Assembly (NCBI RefSeq): GCF_014695585.1
Contig: NZ_JACJON010000033.1
Location: 1-46,832 of the forward strand
Length of the DNA stretch: 46,832 nucleotides
Direction: 5' to 3'
Source of the DNA: Microcoleus sp. FACHB-831
GTDB taxonomy: Bacteria > Cyanobacteriota > Cyanobacteriia > Cyanobacteriales > FACHB-T130
The notes under the pieces are model-generated. The model ran no database searches. It was given only the letters and a program-made list of their open reading frames with translations, and had not been told where the DNA came from. This document shows, piece after piece, positions 34,811 through 42,977 of this stretch (its first letter is position 1; every line of letters begins with the position of its first letter). The translations under genes were made by a program, and so were the position numbers.

Positions 34811-36163
34811 ATGGCAAAGCGATTAGGTCGGCGTAAATTTATCTTATATGGCTCTGCCACTTTGGGAACGAGCCTGTTGCTGAAGGCTTGCGGCAGCAAC
34901 GAAACTGCAAGTACAACAACGACTCCCACATCTACAGCATCCGCAACCCCCTTGGCGTCCGCAAGCCCCGCAGCATCTGCCACACCCGTTGCGGCGGCAG
35001 GAAATACCATCAAAGTGGGGATTTTGCACTCTCTCAGCGGCACGATGTCGATTAGTGAAAAGAGCGTCGTGGATGCCGAACAGCTGGCGATCGCAGAAAT
35101 CAACGCTGCTGGCGGCGTTTTGGGCAAACAAATTGAGGCGATCGTTGAAGACGGAGCCTCTGACTGGCCAACCTTTGCTGAAAAAGCGAAAAAGCTCATC
35201 GATCAGGATAAAGTTACAACCATTTTCGGATGCTGGACATCCGCCAGCCGCAAAGCTGTGCTACCAGTATTTGAAGAAAAAAAACATATGCTCTGGTATC
35301 CCGTGCAATACGAGGGTCAAGAGTGTTCTCAGAACGTTTTTTATACTGGCGCAGCCCCAAATCAACAAATCGAGCCAGCGGTTGATTGGCTGTTGCAAAA
35401 TAAGGGCAAAAATTTCTATCTAATTGGCTCTGACTACGTTTTTCCCCGCACTGCCAACAACATTATCAAAGCCCAGCTAGCAGCAAAAGGGGGCAAAACC
35501 GCTGGGGAAGATTACTTACCACTGGGCAATACAGAAGTTACAGGGATTATCACCAAAATTAAAACAGCCCTACCCACTGGTGGCGTAATATTTAACACCC
35601 TCAACGGTGATAGTAACGTTGCCTTCTTCAAACAGATGCAAGGTGCAGGATTGGGGCCAGATAAGTATCCAGTGATGTCTGTAAGTATTGCCGAAGAAGA
35701 AGTCAAGGCAATTGGCACCGAATACCTTAAAGGTCACTATGCTTCTTGGAATTACTTCCAAACTGTAGATACACCAAGCAATAAAAAGTTTGTTGAAGCG
35801 TTCAAGAAAAAGTACGGGGCAGATCGGGTAACAAACGACCCGATGGAAGCAGCGTACATCATGGTTTATATGTGGAAGCAGGCAGTTGAGAAAGCTAAGT
35901 CAACAGACCTGGAGAAAGTTCGGGCCGCTGCCTTGGGCCAAACTTTTGATGCTCCAGGGGGAATGGTTACATTAGAAAGCAATCACCACCTCTCTAAATT
36001 TGTGCGGATTGGGGAAGTTGGAGAAGACGGCTTGTTTAAAATTGTTTATGCAACTCCGGCAGCAGTGAAGCCAATTCCCTGGAATCAATACGTTGCAGAC
36101 ACCAAAGGTTATGGCTGCGATTGGTCCGATCCGAAGAAAGGAGGAAAGTTTAAAACCACATAG
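34811..36163 (+). CDS. urtA: Urea ABC transporter, substrate-binding protein UrtA
   Basis: Periplasmic high-affinity urea-binding lipoprotein. The 450-residue precursor begins with a twin-arginine type signal ([16 protein letters not shown]) and lipobox LLKAC, Cys27. An S/T/A/P-rich linker follows to about residue 62. The type I periplasmic-binding fold comes next: [60 protein letters not shown] and [20 protein letters not shown]. These are all distinctive of UrtA rather than amino-acid binding LivJ-like proteins. It is the first gene of the urt operon, with a GAGGAG/AAGG ribosome site and an NtcA promoter upstream. Confidence 0.97.
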   Translation: MAKRLGRRKFILYGSATLGTSLLLKACGSNETASTTTTPTSTASATPLASASPAASATPVAAAGNTIKVGILHSLSGTMSISEKSVVDAEQLAIAEINAAGGVLGKQIEAIVEDGASDWPTFAEKAKKLIDQDKVTTIFGCWTSASRKAVLPVFEEKKHMLWYPVQYEGQECSQNVFYTGAAPNQQIEPAVDWLLQNKGKNFYLIGSDYVFPRTANNIIKAQLAAKGGKTAGEDYLPLGNTEVTGIITKIKTALPTGGVIFNTLNGDSNVAFFKQMQGAGLGPDKYPVMSVSIAEEEVKAIGTEYLKGHYASWNYFQTVDTPSNKKFVEAFKKKYGADRVTNDPMEAAYIMVYMWKQAVEKAKSTDLEKVRAAALGQTFDAPGGMVTLESNHHLSKFVRIGEVGEDGLFKIVYATPAAVKPIPWNQYVADTKGYGCDWSDPKKGGKFKTT

Positions 36164-36167
36164 ATTA

Positions 36168-36194
36168 AGTAGGGTGGGCACTGCCCACCTTACT
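36168..36194. repeat. GTGGGCA-TGCCCAC palindrome, copy 2, between urtA and urtB
   Basis: AGTAGGGTGGGCA and TGCCCACCTTACT form a 13-bp inverted repeat with one mismatch and a one-base centre, starting five bases after the urtA stop. It is nearly identical to the copy at 21251. In this position it could protect the urtA mRNA or reduce read-through, making binding protein more abundant than permease. Confidence 0.75.
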
Positions 36195-36223
36195 AACTAA
36201 TAGCTTAAGCGGGAGAAAAAGAC

Positions 36224-37384
36224 GTGCTAGTAGGATTTGCTGAAGGTTTATTTAATGGCATTAGTAGCGGCGCTGTTTTGTTAATAGCAGCGCTGGGTCT
36301 AGCAATTGTCTTTGGACTGATGGGCGTAATTAATATGGCTCACGGGGAATTGATGATGCTGGGAGCCTACACAACTTTTATTGTGCAAAATGGCTTCAAA
36401 ATGTTAGGGGGGCCTTGGTTTGAAGCATATATTTTATTTGCCCTACCGCTGGCTTTTTTGGTAACAGCTATTGCCGGATTAATTTTAGAGCGGGGAGTGA
36501 TTAGGTATCTCTATGGGCGACCGCTAGAAACTTTACTGGCAACGTGGGGAGTAAGCCTAATTTTGCAACAGTTTGTCCGCAGCGTGAATTGGGTATTAGC
36601 GATCGCTATTGCTCTATTTTGCATTTTATTTTTTGGCGCTTTATGGGTTCTCAGCCGTCGTGCAGATTTTGAGCGAATTCGCGGCTGGGTTGTGGCGCTG
36701 ATATTACCGCTTTCTCTAGGAATTTCCTGGGCAACAGGCGCATTTTTAGGGCAAACTTATCAACTGGCTGTAACTAAACCTTGGTTTGGCGCTCAAAATG
36801 TGGATGTTACAGCGCCTCGATGGTTGCGCGGGGGAGTCCCTATAGGTAATTTTCAAATGCCTTATACGCGGCTATTTATTATCGCCTTAACTATTCTCTG
36901 CGTTGTCGGTATTTACGTGTTTTTGCAACGTTCGCCTTGGGGTTTACGAATTAGAGCAGTAACGCAAAATCGAAGCATGAGTGCTTGTTTGGGAATACCT
37001 ACCCAAAAGGTAGATGCGCTGACGTTTGCTCTAGGTTCTGGGTTAGCTGGCGTGGCTGGTTGTGCAGTATCTTTGTTGGGTTCTGTGGGGCCAAATACAG
37101 GACAAAACTACATTGTTGATACCTTCATGGTTGTGGTTGTAGGCGGTGTTGGCAAGCTGGTGGGCAGTATTGTCGCAGCAATGGCAATTGGTACAGTTAA
37201 TAATTTTATTACTTCCAACCCGCTAGGCCCGTTAGTAGCTTCATTTGAACCTTTGGCAAAGATGTTTGACTTCTTTTCCAAGACCAGTATGGCTAAGGTA
37301 ATAGTCTTTGCGCTGATTATTGTATTTTTGCAAATACGACCAGCAGGAATTTTCCCGCAGAAGGGGCGCACGGTTGATGCTTAA
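36224..37384 (+). CDS. urtB: Urea ABC transporter, permease UrtB
   Basis: Inner-membrane permease of the branched-chain amino acid/urea (HAAT) class. The 386 residues contain about eight to ten hydrophobic helices. Typical blocks are SSGAVLLIAALGLAIVFGLM, INMAHGELMMLGAYTTFIVQ, LLATWGVSLILQQFVRSVNW and VGPNTGQNYIVDTFMVVVVG. The start is a GTG at 36224 with GGGAGA nine bases upstream. It forms the membrane heterodimer with UrtC. It is separated from urtA by 60 bases containing a palindrome. Confidence 0.95.
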   Translation: MLVGFAEGLFNGISSGAVLLIAALGLAIVFGLMGVINMAHGELMMLGAYTTFIVQNGFKMLGGPWFEAYILFALPLAFLVTAIAGLILERGVIRYLYGRPLETLLATWGVSLILQQFVRSVNWVLAIAIALFCILFFGALWVLSRRADFERIRGWVVALILPLSLGISWATGAFLGQTYQLAVTKPWFGAQNVDVTAPRWLRGGVPIGNFQMPYTRLFIIALTILCVVGIYVFLQRSPWGLRIRAVTQNRSMSACLGIPTQKVDALTFALGSGLAGVAGCAVSLLGSVGPNTGQNYIVDTFMVVVVGGVGKLVGSIVAAMAIGTVNNFITSNPLGPLVASFEPLAKMFDFFSKTSMAKVIVFALIIVFLQIRPAGIFPQKGRTVDA

Positions 37385-37407
37385 ACAAGTAAGTAGAGAG
37401 GTGGGAG

Positions 37408-38589
37408 GTGGATAAATATCCAGAAAATAAAAGCGATCGCAGGCGGCGATCGCAAGCACTGTTAATAGAGGCAGGGATAGTGGCGGCGATCGCCCTCATC
37501 CTCATATTTGTAATGCCCACTCTATTAACATCCATAGGTCAAGCATTCCGCGTTAGCTTGCTGGGGCGATTTTTAGCGTTGGCAATTGTCGCCCTCGGCA
37601 TCGATTTGATCTGGGGTTATACGGGTTTGCTGAGTCTCGGTCATGGCGTGTTTTTTGCACTAGGCGGTTATGCCCTCGCCATGCACATGAAATTGCAGAT
37701 TCCCGCCGATGCTAGCATCCAGTTACCAGACTTCATGGGACTCTATGGAATAACAGAATTACCTTGGTTCTGGAAACCTTTTTATTCCTTTGGTTTTTCT
37801 AGTGTAGCTGTGGTTCTTCTCCCTGCTTTGTTAGGAGCAATACTAGGTTATTTAGTGTTCCGCAATCGCATCAAGGGGGTTTATTTTTCCATACTTACGC
37901 AAGCAGCAACAATAATATTTTTCAATTTCTTCAACGGTCAACAAGAACTGTTCAACGGCACTAATGGGTTGACGGACTTTAAAACTTTGCTGGGAATGCG
38001 GGTAAACGATCCTCAGACTCAGATGGTTTTCTACACGCTGACAGTTCTGGTTTTGACAGCTGTTTACGCGCTATGCCGTTGGCTGACAAGTGGAAGATTT
38101 GGGCGAGTATTAATTGCGATTCGAGATGATGAAAGTCGGATGCGATTTTCTGGCTACAATCCAACCGGGTTCAAAGTACTGGTATTTGCCATTTCGGCGG
38201 GGCTTGCTGGAATTGCTGGCGCTTTATTCACGGTACAAACTGGATTGATTTCGCCCAAAGCGATGGATATTGCCTTTTCAATTGAAATGGTAATTTGGGT
38301 AGCAGTGGGGGGTCGCGCCAGTCTTGTAGGAGCGATAGTCGGGGCGCTGCTAGTCAACTTTGGCAAGAGTATTTTGAGCGAACAATTCCCTGAAGTATGG
38401 CTATTTTTTCAGGGGGCGCTGTTCCTAATTGTGGTGATGGTGCTTCCTGATGGGTTAGTGGGTTGGCTGCGATCGCAAGGAATTGACAAAGTGCGATCGC
38501 TACTTGGACAACGCAAACAGGTAGTAACCTATCCCAGCTTGGAATTAGACCCGGAAGTAGAGCGCGAACGCGAAAACATTAATCAATAA
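37408..38589 (+). CDS. urtC: Urea ABC transporter, permease UrtC
   Basis: Second HAAT-type urea permease, 393 residues. The N-terminus is charged (DKYPENKSDRRRRSQ) before the first helix; then LALAIVALGIDLIWGYTGLL and LSLGHGVFFALGGYALAMH, a signature of LivM-like permeases, and GFKVLVFAISAGLAGIAGAL, with VWVAVGGRASLVGAIVGALL near the end. The GTG at 37408 has GAGAGG six bases before it. It follows urtB by 23 bases. The C-terminal ~30 residues are polar and probably cytosolic. Confidence 0.95.
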   Translation: MDKYPENKSDRRRRSQALLIEAGIVAAIALILIFVMPTLLTSIGQAFRVSLLGRFLALAIVALGIDLIWGYTGLLSLGHGVFFALGGYALAMHMKLQIPADASIQLPDFMGLYGITELPWFWKPFYSFGFSSVAVVLLPALLGAILGYLVFRNRIKGVYFSILTQAATIIFFNFFNGQQELFNGTNGLTDFKTLLGMRVNDPQTQMVFYTLTVLVLTAVYALCRWLTSGRFGRVLIAIRDDESRMRFSGYNPTGFKVLVFAISAGLAGIAGALFTVQTGLISPKAMDIAFSIEMVIWVAVGGRASLVGAIVGALLVNFGKSILSEQFPEVWLFFQGALFLIVVMVLPDGLVGWLRSQGIDKVRSLLGQRKQVVTYPSLELDPEVERERENINQ

Positions 38590-38615
38590 AGCGGCTATTA
38601 CCGCCAATTGTCCTG

Positions 38616-39365
38616 ATGAACGGCAAAATATTAGAAACTGAAAACGTAACGGTTAGTTTTGACGGGTTTAAGGCACTTAAACAGCTAAACTTCAGCATGG
38701 ATGCTGGGGAATTGCGAGTGGTGATCGGGCCAAATGGTGCGGGAAAGACGACCTTTTTAGATGTCATCAGTGGTAAGGTTCAGCCTACTGAAGGACGGGT
38801 GTTCTTTAAGGGGAGGAATGTTAGACGCCTTTCTGAACATCAAATCGCCCGACTGGGAATTGGTCGCAAGTTTCAAACGCCGCGAATTTACCTTAACCTA
38901 ACACCCCGAGAGAATTTGGAGCTTACTTGTAATCGCGATAAAAATGTGTTTCCAACGCTGTTTGGTCGTTCTTCATCAGGCGATCGCACTACAGTATTAA
39001 GCTTGCTCGAAACAATCGGCTTAACTGCAAAAGCCGACATCCGCGCTGGTTTACTTTCTCACGGTGAGAAACAACGTTTAGAAATTGGAATGTTAGTTGC
39101 CCAATCTCCAGATTTATTACTCGTGGATGAACCAGTTGCTGGTTTGACTGACGAAGAAACGGAAAATATTGGAGAATTGTTATTAGCTTTAGCAGAAAGC
39201 CATTCCATCCTAGTAATCGAACATGATATGGAATTTGTACGCCAAATTGCCCGTAAAGTGACAGTGTTGCACGAAGGCTCAGTTTTGTGTGAAGGCACAA
39301 TTGAAGAAGTGCAAAATGACTCCCGCGTAATTGAAGTGTATCTGGGGCAAGAAATTAATAATTAG
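38616..39365 (+). CDS. urtD: Urea ABC transporter, ATP-binding protein UrtD
   Basis: First of two ATPases of the urea transporter, LivG-like, 249 residues. Walker A is GPNGAGKTT at about 42-50, the signature is the family's variant SHGEKQRLEIGMLVA, Walker B is LLLVDEPVAGLT with the switch His in IEHDMEFVRQIA. The GEKQRL variant instead of SGGQ is normal for this subfamily. It starts 26 bases after urtC and is in the same operon. Confidence 0.96.
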   Translation: MNGKILETENVTVSFDGFKALKQLNFSMDAGELRVVIGPNGAGKTTFLDVISGKVQPTEGRVFFKGRNVRRLSEHQIARLGIGRKFQTPRIYLNLTPRENLELTCNRDKNVFPTLFGRSSSGDRTTVLSLLETIGLTAKADIRAGLLSHGEKQRLEIGMLVAQSPDLLLVDEPVAGLTDEETENIGELLLALAESHSILVIEHDMEFVRQIARKVTVLHEGSVLCEGTIEEVQNDSRVIEVYLGQEINN

Positions 39366-39462
39366 TTTTTAATTTCTCGTTTCCAGGCTCAACCTGAAAA
39401 AGCATTCCCAGGTAGAAACTGGGAACCAGAGATATCCAAAATAGACAATATAAAAAAATTTG

Positions 39463-40164
39463 ATGCTACAAGTATCCGATCTAAACGTCTACTACGGTGA
39501 AAGCCACATTCTGCGGAATGTAGATTTAAGTGTCGCACCTGGGCAAATGGTTTGCTTGATTGGACGCAACGGTGTGGGCAAAACTACCCTACTAAAAACA
39601 ATTATGGGATTGCTCAAACCTCGCCGCGGTAATATTACCTTGGCTGGCGAGTCAATAATTAGCAAACCAACAGATAAAAGGGCAAAAATGGGGATTGGCT
39701 ACGTTCCCCAAGGGCGGGAAATTATCCCGCGTTTGACTGTAAAAGAAAATTTGTTATTGGGTTTGGAGGCGAGAAAAACAGGTAGAACCGGAAAGGAAGA
39801 AATTCCCGAAGAGATTTTTTCGCTATTTCCTGTATTAAATAAAATGTTGTCTCGTATGGGTGGAGACTTGAGCGGAGGACAACAACAACAGCTAGCGATC
39901 GCGCGTGCTTTGATGGGAAAACCCCAGTTACTCGTATTAGATGAACCAACAGAAGGCATCCAACCTTCTATTATTTTAGAGATAGAATCTGCCGTGCGGC
40001 GCATCGTTGAATCAACAGGAATTTCTGTTTTATTGGTGGAGCAACATTTACATTTTGTTCGGCAAGCCGACCACTATTATGCTATGCAAAAAGGCGGTAT
40101 TGTTGCATCTGGCTCAACCAGCGAATTGAGCCAAGATGTAATTCAAAGATTTCTGGCTGTATAG
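39463..40164 (+). CDS. urtE: Urea ABC transporter, ATP-binding protein UrtE
   Basis: Second ATPase of the urea transporter, LivF-like, 233 residues. Walker A GRNGVGKTT near 35-43, the Q-loop GYVPQGREIIPRLTVKENL, signature LSGGQQQQLAIARALMG, Walker B LLVLDEPTEGIQ and switch LVEQHLHFV are all present. The ATG at 39463 is preferred to the TTG just before it. It closes the five-gene operon. It ends only two bases from the stop of the convergent fmdB, with no terminator between them. Confidence 0.96.
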   Translation: MLQVSDLNVYYGESHILRNVDLSVAPGQMVCLIGRNGVGKTTLLKTIMGLLKPRRGNITLAGESIISKPTDKRAKMGIGYVPQGREIIPRLTVKENLLLGLEARKTGRTGKEEIPEEIFSLFPVLNKMLSRMGGDLSGGQQQQLAIARALMGKPQLLVLDEPTEGIQPSIILEIESAVRRIVESTGISVLLVEQHLHFVRQADHYYAMQKGGIVASGSTSELSQDVIQRFLAV

Positions 40165-40166
40165 TA

Positions 40167-40436
40167 TTAATGACCGACCATCCAAGGGCGACCGCAATTG
40201 TTATTGTGGTGTTTCTGCGGCTTGGGTTCTTGCGATCGCTGCACTAACTTAGGTTCTGCACTTTGCTCAATGCGACGGCTTAGGGAACGAGGCGTCTGAA
40301 TCAAACCAGCAGTTGAGTAAATGCGTTTAGCAAAGCGATCGCAAGATGGGCAAACCATAGGATTGCTCGACTCGCTCATACTCCGCCATTCCTCAAAATC
40401 TCCACAGGTTTCGCAGCGAAAATCGTAAATTGGCAT
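40167..40436 (-). CDS. fmdB: FmdB-type zinc ribbon protein
   Basis: An 89-residue protein with the regulatory zinc-ribbon of the FmdB family at the N-terminus: MPIYDFRCETCGDFEEWRSM, and CPSCDRFAKRIYSTAG, giving two C-x-x-C pairs (Cys8/11 and about 29/32). The C-terminal half is polar and rich in Gln/Lys/His, ending HHNNNCGRPWMVGH. FmdB was first described beside formamidase in Methylophilus, where it was proposed to regulate it. Here it lies 60 bases downstream of fmdA on the same strand, the same pairing. The ATG at 40436 is the family start. Confidence 0.9.
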   Translation of the reverse strand: MPIYDFRCETCGDFEEWRSMSESSNPMVCPSCDRFAKRIYSTAGLIQTPRSLSRRIEQSAEPKLVQRSQEPKPQKHHNNNCGRPWMVGH

Positions 40437-40462
40437 AATCAATTTTAGATTTTGGATTTTTA

Positions 40463-40495
40463 TTAGATAAGTAGGCGGGCAGTGCTGGGCTACTA
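40463..40495. repeat. Degenerate copy 3 of the GTGGGCA palindrome, between fmdA and fmdB
   Basis: AGTAGGCGGGCA and TGCTGGGCTACT echo the palindromes at 21251 and 36168 but have about three mispairs. An adjacent AATTTTAGATTTTGGATTTT at 40441-40460 is the reverse of the AATCCAAAATC spacer motif also found inside purL. Confidence 0.5.
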
Positions 40496-40496
40496 A

Positions 40497-41684
40497 TCAA
40501 ATCGGCAAAATATTGCGTTCAAAAATTGCCGTCGGAACAGCTATTGTGCAACACGCATTTGGTATATCCACAATGCCGCTAATACGACCCTCGCACGGTG
40601 CAGAACCTAGCAATAGATAAATTTGTTCGCCTGTATAGCCAAATTTCTTGAAATACTCAATAGCATTCAAACACGCACGCCGATAGGCAACGTGAGCATC
40701 CAAATAATACTGCTGACCCGTAAATTCATCTACAGAAATACCCTCAAATACGAGATATTCCGAGTAACGCGGCTCCACTGGCCCCGGCTTAAAAATTGGA
40801 TTAATCATCGCATACTTTTCTACACCACCTTTAATCAAATCCACATGAACATCGATGTATCCAGCCATCTCAATGGCGCCACAAAATGAAATCTCGCCAT
40901 CACCTTGAGAAAAGTGAATATCACCCATCGACAATTTTGCGCCTTCCACATAAACCGGGAAATATATACGCGAACCCTTCGACAAGTTCTTAATATCGCA
41001 ATTTCCACCATGTTCGCGGGGAGGAACAGTCCGCGCCGCCTCTTTAGCCACGCGGTCATATTCTGCACCTTTTAAAGAGCCAAGAATCGCATTTTTTGGG
41101 TTAGGCAATTCCGCTAAAGCAGGAATGGCAGGTTTCCAAGGAGGACCACCACTAGCAACTAAATCAGCCTCGCGTTTGTTCCACTTAGCCAGCAATTCGT
41201 GAGAGGGAGCGCAACCAATCAAACCAGGGTGGGGAATTCCCGCGAATCTCACATCTGGAATGTGTCGAGATTTCGTATAAATGCCTTGAATGTCCCAAAT
41301 CGCTTTCTGCGCTACGGGGTAATGGTCGGTAAGGAAACCGCCTCCATTTTCCCTAGCAAAAATGCCAGTAAAACCCCATTCGTAGTCGGGAAGCGTACCT
41401 ACATCCAAGAGGTCAACTACCAAAATATCTCCAGGTTCGGCACCATTAACATGAATTGGGCCGCTCAATACATGAACTACTGACAAATCTACATCGCGGA
41501 CATCATCAGGGCTGTCGTTATTTCCAATTTGCCCATCCGTCCAGTCTTTGCATTCTATGCGGAACACCGCACCAGGATTGACAGAAACTATTGCTGGAAT
41601 ATCAGGATGCCAACGGTTGTGACCGACTACATCCTGTTCTGCGAACGGCTTTTTTAGGTCTACTTTGAAAAGAACTTCTGGCAT
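40497..41684 (-). CDS. fmdA: Formamidase (formamide amidohydrolase)
   Basis: Cytosolic enzyme of the acetamidase/formamidase family hydrolysing formamide (and poorly acetamide) to ammonium and formate. The 395 residues match the ~400-residue Methylophilus FmdA type: LFKVDLKKPFAEQDVVGHNR at the start, DLSVVHVLSGPIHVNGAEPG, GFTGIFARENGGGFLTDHYP, REHGGNCDIKNLSKGSRIYF, and HFSQGDGEISFCGAIEMAG with the conserved Cys-Gly and Glu. AGGAGG lies directly upstream of the ATG. With fmdB it forms a short leftward operon facing urtE, adding a second organic nitrogen source to the urea genes. Confidence 0.94.
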   Translation of the reverse strand: MPEVLFKVDLKKPFAEQDVVGHNRWHPDIPAIVSVNPGAVFRIECKDWTDGQIGNNDSPDDVRDVDLSVVHVLSGPIHVNGAEPGDILVVDLLDVGTLPDYEWGFTGIFARENGGGFLTDHYPVAQKAIWDIQGIYTKSRHIPDVRFAGIPHPGLIGCAPSHELLAKWNKREADLVASGGPPWKPAIPALAELPNPKNAILGSLKGAEYDRVAKEAARTVPPREHGGNCDIKNLSKGSRIYFPVYVEGAKLSMGDIHFSQGDGEISFCGAIEMAGYIDVHVDLIKGGVEKYAMINPIFKPGPVEPRYSEYLVFEGISVDEFTGQQYYLDAHVAYRRACLNAIEYFKKFGYTGEQIYLLLGSAPCEGRISGIVDIPNACCTIAVPTAIFERNILPI

Positions 41685-42056
41685 ATTATCCTCCTGCTTA
41701 ATTCTTTTATTGTTAGCTTTATCATTGTTAGAATTGAGGTATCTTACGTCACAACCTTAATAATGGGTTTGTAATCTATTTTCGTATTTTTGGCGCTCGT
41801 TGGCTGGCTTTAATTTTTACCAGTATTAACATAAAAAAGCTTTTTCAAAATATCTATTATGTAAAGCTTTTTAACGTGTAGTTTTAACTTGACACGAATA
41901 ATTCAAAACTAAAGAGCTTGAAGGGGTTGTATCTTTTAATACAAATAACCTGAATAATCTATAAATTAAGAAAAATAAAGCACACTTCTAAGAAAAATAA
42001 AGCGATATTAAGATAATTAGCCTTTTAAAAGTATTTGAATAGGATCGACTTTAACA
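41685..42056. other. 372-base AT-rich divergent spacer
   Basis: No gene. It should carry promoters for fmdA (leftward) and the radical SAM gene (rightward). At 41739-41752 GTA-N8-CAC differs by one base from the NtcA consensus, 55 bases before the fmdA start; the -10 match is weak. Confidence 0.45.
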
Positions 42057-42977
42057 ATGGCAAAGCCACAGTACGAGGGTTATTCGGCAAACACAGCCAC
42101 AATTTTAGTTAGTGAAAATTTAGCTGGGGCGAAAATATATAACCAAAACGCTAAATCTCTACTTAATAAAGCTACAGGTTTCATCAGTAGTTATGACTTT
42201 ACGCTTAATCCTTACCGGGGTTGCCAATATGGATGTAGCTATTGCTATGCGGCTGCATTCAGCCCTAACCCTAAGATGCGCGGGGATTGGGGAAAATGGG
42301 TGATTGTCAAACAAAATGCAGTTAATATTTTAGAGAAAGAATTGCAAGGATGGTATAAAAAAAATCCCGATAAGCCTCCCAGTATTTATATGAGCAGCGT
42401 TACCGATCCTTATCAACCGATTGAATCAAAACAACTGTTGACTCGAAGCCTTTTAGAGGTAATGGTGAACTATCAACCGACGCTAGTGATTCAAACCCGC
42501 AGCCCTATGATTGTTAGAGATATTGATATTTTGCAAAAATTTAGCCGTCTGCGGATTAATATGACTATACCCACAGGTAGCGAATCTGTAAGAAAAGATT
42601 TTGAGCCAAAAGCGCCTAGCGTTCCAGCCAGACTCAAAGCTATTGGCAAACTTAAATTTAGCATTCCTTGCAATGAAGAGAATGATGTGAGATTTTCTAT
42701 TACTGTCACGCCTCTACTACCAACTTTGCCAGAACACCAAGTAGGTTTTATCAGAAAACTAGAAATTGCAGATAGGGTGGTAATTCAGGAATTTCATGCA
42801 AGCCATACTCGTTCCCTTGTAGCAGGAACGCGAGAGGAAGCTCAAGCAATTAAGGAGAAATACGGTTGGTGGTATGACAACGAGCGAGTAAGCTATCTGA
42901 AGTTTAAAGAAAAGTTAGATTCTCTATTGAGTGGCGTGGAAATTAAAGAAGGAAAAGAGGGTTTTGGTTATGACTAA
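42057..42977 (+). CDS. Radical SAM protein of the spore photoproduct lyase-like family
   Basis: A 306-residue radical SAM enzyme. The [4Fe-4S] motif is C56-x-x-x-C60-x-x-C63 (CQYGCSYCY). The surrounding TLNPYRGCQYG and the following SVTDPYQPIESKQLLTRSLL, TRSPMIVRDIDILQKFSRL, and MTIPTGSESVRKDFEPKAPS are characteristic of SplB-like 'Rv2578c' type radical SAM proteins. True spore photoproduct lyase repairs thymine dimers in endospores; cyanobacteria form none, so the substrate here is open. It precedes, and overlaps by eight bases, a methyltransferase-like gene, so the two are probably one functional unit. The start is the ATG at 42057 after an AT-rich leader. Confidence 0.85.
   Translation: MAKPQYEGYSANTATILVSENLAGAKIYNQNAKSLLNKATGFISSYDFTLNPYRGCQYGCSYCYAAAFSPNPKMRGDWGKWVIVKQNAVNILEKELQGWYKKNPDKPPSIYMSSVTDPYQPIESKQLLTRSLLEVMVNYQPTLVIQTRSPMIVRDIDILQKFSRLRINMTIPTGSESVRKDFEPKAPSVPARLKAIGKLKFSIPCNEENDVRFSITVTPLLPTLPEHQVGFIRKLEIADRVVIQEFHASHTRSLVAGTREEAQAIKEKYGWWYDNERVSYLKFKEKLDSLLSGVEIKEGKEGFGYD

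Noticed and set aside
42057-42977. Calling the radical SAM gene a true spore photoproduct lyase (splB)
   Set aside because: The organism type does not sporulate and the motif context fits the wider SplB-like family; the substrate cannot be inferred.
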